In this document: one piece after another, positions 1-10,196 of the stretch
How the letters are laid out: every line of letters begins with the position of its first letter
Numbering within the stretch: position 1 is the first letter of the stretch
NCBI GenBank assembly: GCA_039583875.1
Contig: CM077164.1
Coordinates: 66,681,628 to 66,745,627, forward strand
Source: Platanthera guangdongensis
Lineage: Eukaryota; Streptophyta; Magnoliopsida; Asparagales; Orchidaceae
Direction: 5' to 3'
DNA: 64,000 bases
Position numbers and translations under genes: made by a program
The notes under the pieces: generated by a model
The model's database searches: none
What the model was told of the DNA's origin: nothing
What the model saw: only the letters and a program-made list of their open reading frames with translations

Positions 1-78
1 TATAGACTTTCCTACCTAGACTATGAGCTGACATAGGACCAAATAGATCCATATGTAGAAGGTATAAACACCTCACTG
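1..78 (-). pseudogene. S2b Copia integrase fragment (left piece)
   Basis: This stretch matches 28180-28253 almost base for base. There the same sequence encodes, on the minus strand, part of the integrase core of a Sirevirus Copia element, including the LHMDLFGP segment with the first catalytic Asp. Here it is cut at 78 by the G1 insertion and resumes at 9582. The rest of S2b pol lies left of the window. It is a dead fragment and makes no protein by itself. Confidence 0.85.
74..78. repeat. TSD of G1, left copy (CACTG)
   Basis: The 5-bp CACTG before the TGTAACACC end of the LTR is repeated at 9582-9586 after the closing GTTACA. The uninterrupted sequence at 28246-28260 carries a single CACTG at the same place, so this is a true target-site duplication. 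Confidence 0.95.
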
Positions 79-1949
79 TGTAACACCCCCTATCCGTCAC
101 ATAGCATATAGTAGTAGGTCCGGCCGGGGCCCGACGCCGTATGCCACACACAGACCGGGTGGTTACTTATGGAAACCATCCAACCAATCTCAACGTCCTA
201 CACAGAGCATTCTAGCGGAAGCAGTTTATAAAAGTTGCAATAAAGAACCCAGCATAGAGCCTGAATGTCCACTAGTACAAAATAGGAATGTTATACAAAA
301 TACTCAAAATAAGCCTTAAGGCCTTACAAAATGTTTCACTTCCAATTACATGTTTTACAAACCACGGCACACAGGCCGGTCACACATGAATAAAGCAGTA
401 AACACTTCCAATTTAGGCCTTCAAGGGCCGGCTTCACATTCGGGCTTTAGCCCGCTATTGACCGCTTGGTCCAGCTGCACCTGCAAGCAACAAACCACCG
501 CACGGTGGCATAACAAGGCAACGGTCAGCAATGCTGACCAAATTATAACGATCACACCCCCAACTCGGGGCGGCGATGCTCCTTCCCTGCATTTCATTAG
601 CATAAGCGAGCAATATATATCAATAGCCATTTCATCACAGACGTTGGCTCGCACGGCCACACGCCCCGTGCTCTCAGGGCACATTCTCGGTGAACCGGTC
701 GATGTCACGTCAATTAAAGCCATAGACATTCCGGACTCACCACCGCCGCTTGGACGGCCAAACCTATGAGCAATTTGTCTTCCTGGCCTGGGTCACGACA
801 ATTTAAGCCATTGACCGCCGAAGACCCTAATCTATACCAACGGTAAGTGCCACGTGCCTTTAGGTCTCTTTAACCGAACGACATAGAACGGGTACGGCTC
901 CATCTAACCCGTGATCACATCGCAACGACAATTTGAGCCATTTGCGCGGGTCAAACTTCCGCCGAGTCCCATTTCCATCACAAGTCACATAACCCGGTTA
1001 TGTTCAAGTTAGCTCTCAGGCCACCAAGTTGGCAAGATCTCGTATCCGCCCAGTTTTCCGGGTGCACCTTTGGGTTAGTCCCCAAGGCTCCCTGCTGCAA
1101 TCTACTGCGTAGAAAACCCGAAAAACTACCAATAGCACGGAGTTTTCTCCGGCCTTATGCAATGCAACATCACCGATCCAGACCAACATATCCGGGTAGG
1201 CTTCACACATCATGCCTATGTCCGTTCTCGCTTACGGACTCTAAACAACGGGGACTTCACATATCTACCCGAAGGAACGCCTCCAACTCTCCGCAAACTC
1301 GTGAGAGCGGGCTGCCTATGCTAAGAAAGAGAGCTACTCATGCTCAAGATGAGGATCGTTACCCTTGCGTTCCTCTTTGGCGCCATGGAAAAGTAATCGG
1401 ATGAAAACCACCGCACTAGCGTTGCCTCCGTGGATCCGGAGTCGGCTCGCGATTCGGAGCTCCCAAGCTCCTCCAATGGCGGGATCTAGCTCCTTCTTCC
1501 TCCCTTGGCTCTCCTCTCTCTCTAAGGTTTTAGAAAGATGAGAAGTTATGAAAAGTAAGGGTTTTCCAAGTCCATTCACGGGTATATCCCTTCAGGAACA
1601 ACCCCCAGCCGTTGGATCTTCAGTTAAAGAAATGAACGGCTTCGATTCGGGGCTGAAATGCCCAATCTGGACCGAACATGGCCTGGCACACGCCCGTGTC
1701 CAGGGCCGTGTGCCGCATTCGCCGTCAAAATCGGCTCGCCTGGAACCTCACACGGGTATCGAACATGCCCGTGTTCGATCTGACATGCCCGTGTTCCACC
1801 TCACACGGCCGTGTGTCCGGCCGTGTACCCCATGATTTTTCCCCAAAATCAACCCGAGCACTGCACGGGTTCTAGGACACGCCCATGTCCTTACCCGTGT
1901 CACCTCAACACGCCTGGACCACAAACCGTGTACACGGTCTCGGCATTTC

Positions 1950-2335
1950 GTCGAGCGAAGGTCGTCGACCTGATGACACGGCCTTGGACACGCCCGTGTC
2001 CTAAGCCGTGTGCCTTGTCTCGACAAATCGTCGAACGAATCTCGTCGACTCCCCAGGACGATCGTCGACACGGGTCGACACGCCCTGCGACACGCCCGTG
2101 TCGCAGGCCGTGTGCCCACTCTCGACGCATCGTCGAGCGAATCTCGTCGACTCCCCGGGACGATCGTCGACACGGGTCGACATGCCCTGAGACACGCCCG
2201 TGTCGCAGGCCGTGTGCCCAGTCTCGACACAATGTCGAGACCAAAGTGTCGACTTCCCGTCTTAGTGTCGACACAGGCTTGACACGCCCTAGGACACGCC
2301 CGTGTCCCAGGCCGTGTGCCTGCAGCCAGAACCCA
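1950..2335. repeat. Tandem repeat in G1 LTR, about 102-bp unit
   Basis: Units starting GTCGA(A/G)CGAATCTCGTCGAC begin at 2030 and 2132, exactly 102 bp apart. A diverged unit begins at 2234, again 102 bp on, and a shorter one of about 80 bp at 1950. Each unit carries a GATCGTCGAC block, an ACACGCCCGTGTC palindrome and a GGCCGTGTGCC block. The same array occurs in the right LTR at about 9145-9530. Confidence 0.85.
2264..2273. repeat. GTGTCGACAC palindrome inside G1 LTR
   Basis: One exact copy of the 10-bp palindrome that is the array unit of the unrelated Copia element S1. Just upstream, at 2222-2241, TCTCGACACAATGTCGAGA differs by one base from a sequence at about 19630-19650 in S1. Confidence 0.8.
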
Positions 2336-2386
2336 AACTGGCCCAACACGTCCCCCCTTCGCTCCTTTGAGTTTCGGGGCGTTACA

Positions 2387-2402
2387 ACTCTCCCCCTCTT
2401 AA
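2387..2402 (-). other. G1 polypurine tract
   Basis: On the minus strand the bases before the 3' LTR read AAGAGGGGGAGAGT, an almost pure purine run directly abutting TGTAAC. This is where plus-strand DNA synthesis is primed in LTR retrotransposons. Confidence 0.85.
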
Positions 2403-2405
2403 AAG

Positions 2406-2423
2406 AATTTCGCCCACGAAATT
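2406..2423 (-). other. Hairpin next to G1 polypurine tract
   Basis: On the sense strand AATTTCG-TGGG-CGAAATT forms a perfect 7-bp stem with a TGGG loop. A partner with the same loop but a different stem lies in the 5' leader at 7217-7234. This copy also lies inside the end of pol, encoding NFVGEI, so coding constraint may explain part of its conservation. Confidence 0.6.
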
Positions 2424-3834
2424 ACATAAAGGAAAGACATGTACAAAATCAAAATTTGTACCTGAGCGGAACAACTCCGGATACTCGTCAAGCATAGTCT
2501 GCTCCCGCTCCGAAGAGAGCTCCTCACGATCGCAATTGTCCCACCAGACCTTAACCATCCTGATCTCTTATTGCGTAGCCGCTTGACCTCCGAGTCCTCG
2601 ATCCACACGGGCTTGACCTTTGTCGTTAGCCCACTATCCACCGGCACTTGATCAACCGCGATCACTTGCGTAGGGTCTTGCACCGCCTTCCGAAGTACCG
2701 AAATGCGGAATACATCATGTAAACCACTAAGCTCCACTGAAAGCTTCAACCGATAGGCCGCTTCACCAACTCGCTCCAGAACCTCAAACGGTCCAAGGTA
2801 CCTCGGGCTTAGCTTTTTCAATCGTCGCACCCGCGAGACACCCTTGAACGGCTTGATCTTTAAGTATACATAATTGCCCACAGCGAACTCCACATTCCTG
2901 TGCTTGGCATTATAGTACTTTACTTGCCGGTCCTGAGCGATAAGCAACCTCTCCCAAATGGTTCGCACCAAAGAAGTAGCACCCTCCACTTCCGATCGCT
3001 TATGCAACCTTGACTCACCCGTTTCTAACCAAGACAACGGCGTGCGACACTTTCTACCATATAGGGCCTCGAAAGGCACCATCTGAATACTCGCTTGGTA
3101 GCTGTTGTTGTATGCGAACTCCACCAAATATAGGTGGTCTTCCCATTGCTTTCCAAAATCCAAGACACACATGCGAAGCATGTCTTCCATGGTTCTATTG
3201 ACCCTCTCGGTCTGCCCATCCGTTTGTGGATGGAAGGCTGTGCTGAATTTCTGCTTTGTTCCCAACATTTGCTACACCAGCCTCCAATCATTGGACGTGA
3301 ATCGCCCATCTCGGTCACTCACGATGCTGCGGGGCACACCATGAAGCCGCACTATGTTATCCACATAAAGCTTCGCAAACTTCTCCACCGGATCATCCTT
3401 CCTATGCGGAATAAAATGCGACACCTTCGTTAATCGATTAACAACCACCCAAATGGCGTTGTTTCCCTTCTGCGACCTTGGCAAACCGTGCACAAAGTCC
3501 ATAGAGATGTCGTCGAATTTCCACTCCGGAATAGGTAAGGACTTAAGAAATCCTCCCGGCTTTTGGCACTCCGCCTTTACCAAGGCGCAAGTTTGACACT
3601 TCGCTACGTATAGCGCCACATCCTTTTTCAAACCCGGCCACCAAAACAGTTTCTTCACATCACGGTACATATTCGTGCTCCCCGGGTGAATCGAGTACTT
3701 GGTATGGTGTGCCTCGTACAACAACTCCACCCGTAAATTGCCCACACTTGGGACGCCAAATGACCGTCTTTCCAAAGCAACCCGTCATCCACGACGAATT
3801 GGGAATTTGACCCATCCAGAGCCTCTACCATGAA

Positions 3835-5865
3835 CTACTTCATATGAGCATCCATATCCAAAGCCTGCCGAATACGATCAGCCAGGTCATATTGGACTTC
3901 AGTCCAATTCAGAACTTCTTCAGCACCTGATTGTCTATCAACACAAACAATCTCCAACGCCTCCAACTCCTGCACCAACCGCTCATCATGTACCGATAGC
4001 CAATTGGCTTGAGCTGGGGCTCGGCGACTCAGCGCATCCGCAACCGCATTCCCTTTGTCAGGCACGTAGTGGATCTTGAACGTATAGTCCCCCAGGAACT
4101 CCATCCACCTACGCTGCCGCATATTCAGATCCTTCTGATCAATAAGATATTTCAGGCTCTTGTGATCGGTGTAGATATCAATCTTCACACCGTACAAGTA
4201 GTGTCTCCACAGCTTCAAGGCAAAAATCACGGCCGCTAACTCCAAGTCATGGACCGGATAGTTCCTTTCGTGCACTTTTAGCTGTCTCGAGCCATAAGCT
4301 ATTACACTTTCGTGTTGCAGTAGCACGCAACCCAAACCGCTGCCCGAAGCATCGCTATAAATCTCATAGCCCTCGGTCCCACAAGGCGAACTCAGCACAG
4401 GCGCCGTGGTCAACCGACACTTCAATTCCTCAAAAGCTCGCGCGCACTCCGGCGTCCAAACGAACTTATGCTCCTTCCTCGTCAAAGTAGTGAGAGGTAA
4501 CGCTATCCGCGAGAAGTTCTCTACGAAGCGCCTATAATAGCCGGCAAGCCCCAGAAAACTCCGGACTTCCGCTACAGTAGCAAGCTCAGGCCACTCCCGT
4601 ATCGCAACAATCTTCGCCGGATTCACAGCAATACCCTCTCCACTTACTATATGCCCGAGGAACGCCACTGAGGATAGCCAAAACTCGCACTTCGAGAACT
4701 TGGCATACAATTGATTTCTCCTTAGCGTCTCCAACACCAAATGAAGATGCTTGAAGTGATTTTCCTCACTTTGCGAGTACACCAAAATATCGTCGATGAA
4801 GACGATCACGAAATGGTCCAAGTACTCCCTGAAAGTCCTGTTCATCAAATCCATGAACACTGACGGCGCATTAGTCAGCCCAAACGACATGACCGTAAAC
4901 TCATAATGCCCGTATCTCGTACTAAACGCTGTCTTCGGGATATCAGTCTCCCTTATTCGCAGCTGATAGTACCCAGCCTTGAGATCCAACTTCGAGTACA
5001 CCATCGACCAGACTAACTGATCAAAAAGATCATCAATCCGGGGGATCGGGTACTTGTTCTTCTCCGTCAGCTTGTTTAGCTCCCGATAATCAATACATAG
5101 CCTCAAGCTTCCGTCCTTCTTCTTAACGAAGAGGACAGGTGCGCTCCAAGGCGAAGAACTCGGGCGCACATACCCTTGCTCCAACAACTCTTGCAGTTGA
5201 ACTTTCAGCTCCGCCATTTCCTTAGGCGCTAGCCGATAGGGAGATCGTGACACAGGCTTTACACCTGGCACTAGCTCGATCGTAAAATCTATCTCCCGCT
5301 GAGGCGGGGCTCCAGGAAGATCTGCGGGGAACACATCAGGGTATTCCGATACCACTGAAATACAATCCAACGCGGGCTTCGGCTTTGCAACCTCCACTAG
5401 TGTAAAGAACAGTTCTACACCAGCACGAACCGCCTTCACCACCTGAAGAGCAGACATCAACGTCTTGCTCGACCCCTTTAAGCCCGTAAAAGTCGTTCCA
5501 CGACTTGCTCCCAGCTTGACTTCCTTGCTACCGCAATCTATATGGGCCCGCTGCTCCGAGAGCCAGTCCATGCCAAATATGACGTCGAACTCCACTAACG
5601 GAAGTAAAGACGCCCACAGGTCGAACTCCTGCTCCCCAATACGAATCTTAACATCGCAGATCCTAACCGCTTGCATCGAACACCCATTGGGCAACAACAC
5701 ATCCAACTTATCCTTCGCCATCGAAGAAGGGACTCCGATGCGTGATATAAATCCTTCGGACAAGAAGGAGTGTGACGCTCCCGTATCGAAGAGTGCTCGT
5801 GCCGGATTTTCACAAATCAATACAAATCCCAAACAAGTAGTGGTAAGGTAACCTATGCATAACAA
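3835..5865 (-). CDS. G1 protease, reverse transcriptase and RNase H (pol part)
   Basis: A 676-residue open frame on the minus strand. The aspartic protease active site DTGAS is at residues 27-31. The reverse transcriptase has LCIDYRELN near 257, [10 protein letters not shown] near 272 and the catalytic FIDD box at 356-359. RNase H follows with YSDASGSG near 505 and [10 protein letters not shown]. In an intact element this is the middle of one long polyprotein that cuts itself, copies RNA into DNA and removes the RNA template. The first Met is only the first one in the open frame. Gag lies upstream in another frame, and a TAG at 3832-3834 cuts off integrase, so only this part can be translated as one piece. 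Confidence 0.9.
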   Translation of the reverse strand: MLCIGYLTTTCLGFVLICENPARALFDTGASHSFLSEGFISRIGVPSSMAKDKLDVLLPNGCSMQAVRICDVKIRIGEQEFDLWASLLPLVEFDVIFGMDWLSEQRAHIDCGSKEVKLGASRGTTFTGLKGSSKTLMSALQVVKAVRAGVELFFTLVEVAKPKPALDCISVVSEYPDVFPADLPGAPPQREIDFTIELVPGVKPVSRSPYRLAPKEMAELKVQLQELLEQGYVRPSSSPWSAPVLFVKKKDGSLRLCIDYRELNKLTEKNKYPIPRIDDLFDQLVWSMVYSKLDLKAGYYQLRIRETDIPKTAFSTRYGHYEFTVMSFGLTNAPSVFMDLMNRTFREYLDHFVIVFIDDILVYSQSEENHFKHLHLVLETLRRNQLYAKFSKCEFWLSSVAFLGHIVSGEGIAVNPAKIVAIREWPELATVAEVRSFLGLAGYYRRFVENFSRIALPLTTLTRKEHKFVWTPECARAFEELKCRLTTAPVLSSPCGTEGYEIYSDASGSGLGCVLLQHESVIAYGSRQLKVHERNYPVHDLELAAVIFALKLWRHYLYGVKIDIYTDHKSLKYLIDQKDLNMRQRRWMEFLGDYTFKIHYVPDKGNAVADALSRRAPAQANWLSVHDERLVQELEALEIVCVDRQSGAEEVLNWTEVQYDLADRIRQALDMDAHMK

Positions 5866-5893
5866 GTATTTAAAGAAATTGACTTGCTATAAA

Positions 5894-6946
5894 TTAAACC
5901 GTACCTGTCACCACATCAGCTTGTTTGATGGCCTCCTGTTGGCCAAGATTATAGACCCTTGGTTGGGCCGGAGCATAATGGGATGCGGTCGACTCCACCG
6001 CCTTTCCCTTCTCTTCATAAGCAGCTCCCGGCCTTCTCTCGGACTTAGGACGTCCGCTCCAACAATCACGGGCGAAATGCCCCGTCTTTCCACATGTAAA
6101 ACACGCGCCCGGGGTCCGACTCGTAGTCGCCCCAGAAGCACTAGAAGGAGCTGGACCCGAAGTCCTATGCTTCTTGAAAGACCTCCGATAGCCGGACTTT
6201 GAAGTAGTCGGCACTTTAAATTCAGATTTTCTATCACCCAAGCCTTTCTTCGCTTGCACATTTTTCATGTCCTTCTCCAAGGACCGGGCAGTATTGACCA
6301 AGGTTAAGAAACCCTGCGTCATCGGCCCCGAGAGTAGTAGTCTCAACTCATCTCTCAATCCTTCATAGAAGCGATTAGTCTTGTGCTCCTCATCCATGAT
6401 GGTGGAGCTAGCATATCGACTCAAACGAGTGAACTCATGGAGATATTCATCCACGCTCCTCTCACCCTGAACCAACTTCAGAAATTCGTTCTCCATCGAA
6501 ATCCTCTGAGTAGAAGGGAGGTATCTTGCTAAGAACAATCCCGAGAACTCTTCCATCGGAACGTCTATCAGTTGTCTACCTCTCAAATGATGCAGCTCCA
6601 ATCCTTCCCACCACATCCTCGCTTCACCGTCCAGAAGGAACGTAGCGATGGTGGTCATTTGCCACTCCTCCGTCTCCGTTGCTGTCATGACTCTCTTCAC
6701 CCTAGAGAGCCAGTCTTCAGCCTGAGATGGGGTTCCCAACCCCGAGAATAACGGAGGGTTAAAGCTCATTACATGCTTAAGCTGCCTCTCAGTTGCCCTC
6801 CTTGGCACTATTGGTTCCACAACCACTTGCTCCACTCTCCTCGGCACAGCCTCTTGAAGAGGTACTTGCTCCATCACAGGAGCGGGCTGCTGCGTTTGCC
6901 TTGCAGGCTGCGCATTTATCACGGCCAACACCGCTTCAGCCACCAA
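5894..6946 (-). pseudogene. G1 gag (capsid and zinc knuckle), start lost
   Basis: The open part is 350 residues. It holds a retrotransposon capsid domain (about 60-215, with FNPPLFSGL, AEDWL, MWWEGL and YLPSTQR) and a CCHC zinc knuckle CFTCGKTGHFARDC at 282-295 that would bind genomic RNA. The frame opens at a TTG directly after a TGA at 6947-6949. Upstream the same frame stays open to a TAG near 7048 without an ATG, and that segment resembles the G2 gag at 57774-57867, where the TGA position is an Arg codon. The TGA is therefore probably a CGA-to-TGA mutation. How the original frame started is unclear. Confidence 0.85.
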
Positions 6947-6949
6947 TCA

Positions 6950-7260
6950 TATATTCTCAGCCGATAGAGGTGTTGCGGGAGCAACATCCGGTGCACTACT
7001 AGCCTCAGAAACTCGGCGTTCTGACGGCCCAACACCACTTCTGGTCACCTATAATGGTACAAAACACCGTTAAGCGACCAAATAAAATTGCAAACTGCAA
7101 TTATAGGAACACGCAGGTTCCTCAAACAGGAGTATTTTCATTTCTAAGTGGACATTCATGGGTTCTTTTACCATTATAACGATGACGCACACAATGTGCT
7201 CACCACCCCTTAAAAAGAATTCGCCCACGAATTCAGTTTAAGCCCAACCAAAACCAGTAG
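6950..7260 (-). other. G1 5' leader and degraded gag N-terminus
   Basis: This is the region between the primer-binding site and the open part of gag. It contains the sequence TATAGGTGAC, shared with G2 at 57701-57710, and a hairpin at 7217-7234. No complete open frame is present. Confidence 0.7.
7217..7234 (-). other. Hairpin in G1 leader
   Basis: On the sense strand GAATTCG-TGGG-CGAATTC is a perfect 7-bp stem with a TGGG loop. It is followed by the purine-rich TTTTTAAGGGG, which resembles the 3' polypurine tract region. G2 carries the counterpart at 57518-57535. Confidence 0.6.
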
Positions 7261-7270
7261 TCTGATACCA
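7261..7270 (-). other. G1 primer-binding site, tRNA-iMet
   Basis: On the minus strand TGGTATCAGA lies three bases after the 5' LTR. It matches the first ten bases of the standard plant tRNA-iMet primer site TGGTATCAGAGC. Confidence 0.9.
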
Positions 7271-7273
7271 AAT

Positions 7274-9581
7274 TGTAACACCCCCTATCCGTCATATAGC
7301 ATATAACAGTAGGTCCGGCTGGTGCCCGACGCCGTATGCCACAGACAGACCGGGTGGTTACTTATGGAAACCATCCAACCAATCTCAACGTCCTACACAG
7401 AGCATTCTAGCGGAAGTAGTTTATATAAGTTGCAATAAAGAACCCAACATAGAGCCTGAATGTCCACTAGTACAAAATAGGAATGTTATACAAAATACTC
7501 AAAATAAGCCTTAAGGCCTTACAAAATGTTTCACTTCCAATTACATGTTTTACAAACCACGGCACGCAGGCCGGTCACACATGAATAAAGCAGTAAACAC
7601 TTCCAATTTAGGCCTTCAAGGGCCGGCTTCGCATTCGGGCTTTAGCCCGCTATTGACCTCTTGGTCCAGCTGCACCTGCAAGCAACAAACCACCGCACGG
7701 TGGCATAATAAGGCAACGGTCAGCAATGCTGACCAAATTATAACGATCCCGCCCCCAACTCGGGGCGGCGATGCTCCTTCCCTGTATTTCATTAGCATAA
7801 GCGAGCAATATATATCAATAGCCATTTCATCACAGACATTGGCTCGCACGGCCACACGCCCCGTGCTCTCAGGACACATTCTCGGTGAACCGCTCGATGT
7901 CACGTCAATTAAAGCCATAGACATTCCGGACTCACCACCGCCGCTTAGACGGCCAAACCTATGAGCAATTTGTCTTCCTGGCCTGGGTCACGACAATTTA
8001 AGCTATTAACCGCCGAAGACCCTAATCTATGCCAACGGTAAGTGCCACGTACCTTTAGGTCTCTTTAACCGAACGACATAGAACGGGTACGGCTCCATCT
8101 AACCCGTGCTCACATCGCAACGACAATTTAAGCCATTTGCGCGGGTCAAACTTCCGCCGAGTCCCATTTCCATCACAAGTCACATAACCCGGTTATGTTC
8201 AAGTTGGCTCTCTGGCCACCAAGTTGGCAAGATCTCGTATCCGCCCAGTTTTCCGGGTGCACCTTTGGGTTAGTCCCCAAGGCTCCCTACTGCAATCTAC
8301 CGCGTAGAAAACCCGAAAAACAACCAATAGCACGGAGTCTTCTCCAGCCTTATGCAATGCAACATCACCGATCCAGACCAACATGTCCGGGTAGGCTTCA
8401 CACATCATGCCTATGTCCGTTCTCGCTTACGGACTCTAAACAACGGGAACTTCACATATCTACCCGAATGAACGCCTCCAACTCTCTGCAAACTCGCGAG
8501 AGTGGGCTTCCTATGCTAAGAAAGAGAGCTACTCATGCTCAAGATGAGGATCGTTACCCTTGCGTTCCTCTTTGGCGCCATGGAAAAGTAATCGGATGAA
8601 AACCACCGCACTAGCGTTGCCTCCGTGGATCCGGAGTCGGCTCGCGATTCGGAGCTCCGAAGCTCCTCCAATGGCGGGATCTAGCTCCTTCTTCCTCCCT
8701 TGGCTCTCCTCTCTCTCTAAGGTTTTAGAAAGATGAGAAGTTATGAAAAGTAAGGGTTTTCCAAGTCCATTCACGGGTATATCCCTTCAGGAACAACCCC
8801 CAGCCGTTGGATCTTCAGTTAAAGAAATGAACGGCTTCGATTCGGGGCTGAAATGCCCAATCTGGACCGAACACGGCCTGGCACACGCCCGTGTCCAGGG
8901 TCGTGTGCCGCATTCGCCGTCAAAATCGGCTCGCCTGGAACCTCACACGGGTATCGAACACGCCCGTGTTCGAGCTGACACGCCCGTGTTCCACCTCACA
9001 CGGCCGTGTGTCCGGCCGTGTACCCCATGATTTTTCCCCAAAATCAACCCGAGCACTGCACGGGTTCTAGGACACGCCCGTGTCCTTACCCGTGTCACCT
9101 CAACACGCCTGGACCCCAGGCCGTGTACACGGTCTTGACATTTCGTCGAGCGAAGGTCGTCGACCTGATGACACGGCCTTGGACACACCCGTGTCCTAGG
9201 CCGTGTGCCTTGTCTCGACGAATCGTCGAATGAATCTCGTCGACTCCCCGGGACGATCGTCGACACGGGTCGATACGCCCTGCGACACGCCCGTGTCGCA
9301 GGTCGTGTGCCCACTCTCGACGCATCGTCGAGCGAATCTCATCGACTCCCCGGGACGATCGTCGACACGGGTCGACACTCCCTGCGACACGCCCGTGTCG
9401 CAGGCCGTGTGCCCAGTCTCGACACAATGTCGAGACCAAAGTGTCGACTTCCCATCTTAGTGTCGACACAGGCTTAACACGCCCTGGGACACGCCCGTGT
9501 CCCAGGTCGTGTGCCTGCAGCCAGAACACAAACTGGCCCAAAATGTCCCCCCTTCGCTCCTTTGAGTTTCGGGGTGTTACA
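7274..9581 (-). repeat. G1 5' LTR
   Basis: 2308 bp, matching 79-2386 from end to end. It keeps more CpG in its ACACGCCCGTGT motifs than the left LTR. A TATATATT stretch at about 7808-7815, read on the minus strand, lies at the same relative place as a GATATATAT in the G2 LTR (about 56927) and may be the TATA element. The region downstream is conserved between the two elements. Confidence 0.93.
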
Positions 9582-9586
9582 CACTG
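9582..9586. repeat. TSD of G1, right copy (CACTG)
   Basis: Exact repeat of 74-78. After it the S2b integrase sequence resumes (AATCTTTGGTATC). Confidence 0.95.
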
Positions 9587-10148
9587 AATCTTTGGTATCA
9601 AGACTGTGGAAGGATGTCTTGGTCTGTTTGCCTTTTTGACAAGCTGAGCAAACACCCTCCTTGATGCACTTGACCTGAGGAGCAATCCTTACTAACTCTT
9701 TAGTAAAGAGTTTGCCTATAGTCTTGTAGTTAAGGTAATCAAGCCTCTTGTGCTATTTAAAACACTGAGAAGATTTCTCATCTGCAACTAGACAAATAGG
9801 AGAATCTTTATTCTCACATATAAAATTTAGAAAATAAACATTTCCTTTCCTATAACCTGACAAGATGATCTCTTGATCATTTGTCCTTCTAATCTGACAC
9901 CCATTTTTAATAAAAGTAGTGTCATAAACAAGATCACTTAGTTGATTTATGCTTATCAGGTTATGTTTCAGACCTTTCACATAAGCAACTTGGGTGATAG
10001 TGATAGAGCTATTGGAAATGTTACCAAACCCTTTAATGACCACGTTTTCAGATCCACCAAAGATCACTTTGGGTCCATTCTCTAAGGGAGAGTAGTCCTT
10101 CAACATCCTTCTTGATCCAGTCATGTGCCTGGAACATCCACTGTCCAA
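9587..10148 (-). pseudogene. S2b protease and pre-integrase region, broken
   Basis: Minus-strand Copia pol start. MDSGCSRHMTG is the aspartic protease active site, followed by a gag-pre-integrase domain with KGLKHNLISINQLSD and the start of the zinc-binding segment. A stop replaces the Trp of the conserved W-H-K-R-L region at about 9755. Just upstream of the protease motif a TGA replaces another Trp. Both stops are also present in S2 (28421-28816), so they predate the split of the two copies. It continues into 1-78. Confidence 0.85.
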
Positions 10149-10196
10149 GCATCATATTGGGGCATGACCACTTGAAATTACCTGCATCAAATAAAA

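Larger units (their letters stand above)
79..2386 (-). repeat. G1 3' LTR
   Basis: This is 2308 bp, the same length as the 5' LTR at 7274-9581, with scattered single-base differences. It has many ACACGCCCGTGT-type short palindromes between about 1680 and 2335. Several CpGs kept in the right LTR are lost here: ACATGCCCGTG around 1766-1790 against ACACGCCCGTG around 8961-8985, as expected for methylated cytosines. The open frames inside it are by-products of the repeats. Confidence 0.93.
2382..3834 (-). pseudogene. G1 integrase plus chromodomain, broken
   Basis: This is the C-terminal part of the Gypsy polyprotein. Piece 3272-3775 has the zinc-binding H2C2 region ending in CQTCALVKAEC, the first catalytic Asp in MDFVHGLP and the IVSDRDGRF motif with the second. 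Piece 2399-3268 continues with the third catalytic region FHPQTDGQTERVNR and an SH3-like tail. Breaks: a TAG after RNase H (3832-3834), a frame change near 3770, a TAG at about 3269-3271 where the related fragment at 13250 has a Gln codon, and a one-base loss near 2566. Beyond that loss the frame reads on through a chromodomain-like tail (KVWWDN, EYPELF) to a TAA at 2382-2384 just inside the LTR. The protein would insert cDNA into chromatin; this copy cannot. Confidence 0.9.
79..9581 (-). mobile_element. G1: Gypsy LTR retrotransposon, chromovirus Tekay/Del type
   Basis: The element is 9503 bp on the minus strand, with two LTRs of 2308 bp each that start TG and end CA. In sense order it has 5' LTR (7274-9581), tRNA-iMet primer site, gag, protease, reverse transcriptase, RNase H, integrase with a C-terminal chromodomain-like tail, polypurine tract and 3' LTR (79-2386). 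Integrase after RNase H makes it Gypsy. The chromodomain tail and long LTRs point to the Tekay (Del) chromoviruses. Perfect TSDs and near-identical LTRs show a fairly recent insertion into S2b. Stops and frameshifts in gag, before integrase, inside integrase and in the chromodomain make this copy non-functional. Confidence 0.93.

Noticed and set aside
350..1835. ORFs repeated at 350-1835 and 7545-9030
   Set aside because: They recur only because the two LTRs are copies. They lack domains and carry no third-position bias that I can see.
1748..2497. ORFs of up to 228 residues in G1 LTRs (also 8943-9685) and in the G2 LTR (55093-55798)
   Set aside because: They follow the GC-rich tandem repeats, appear on both strands and change frame between the two LTRs.
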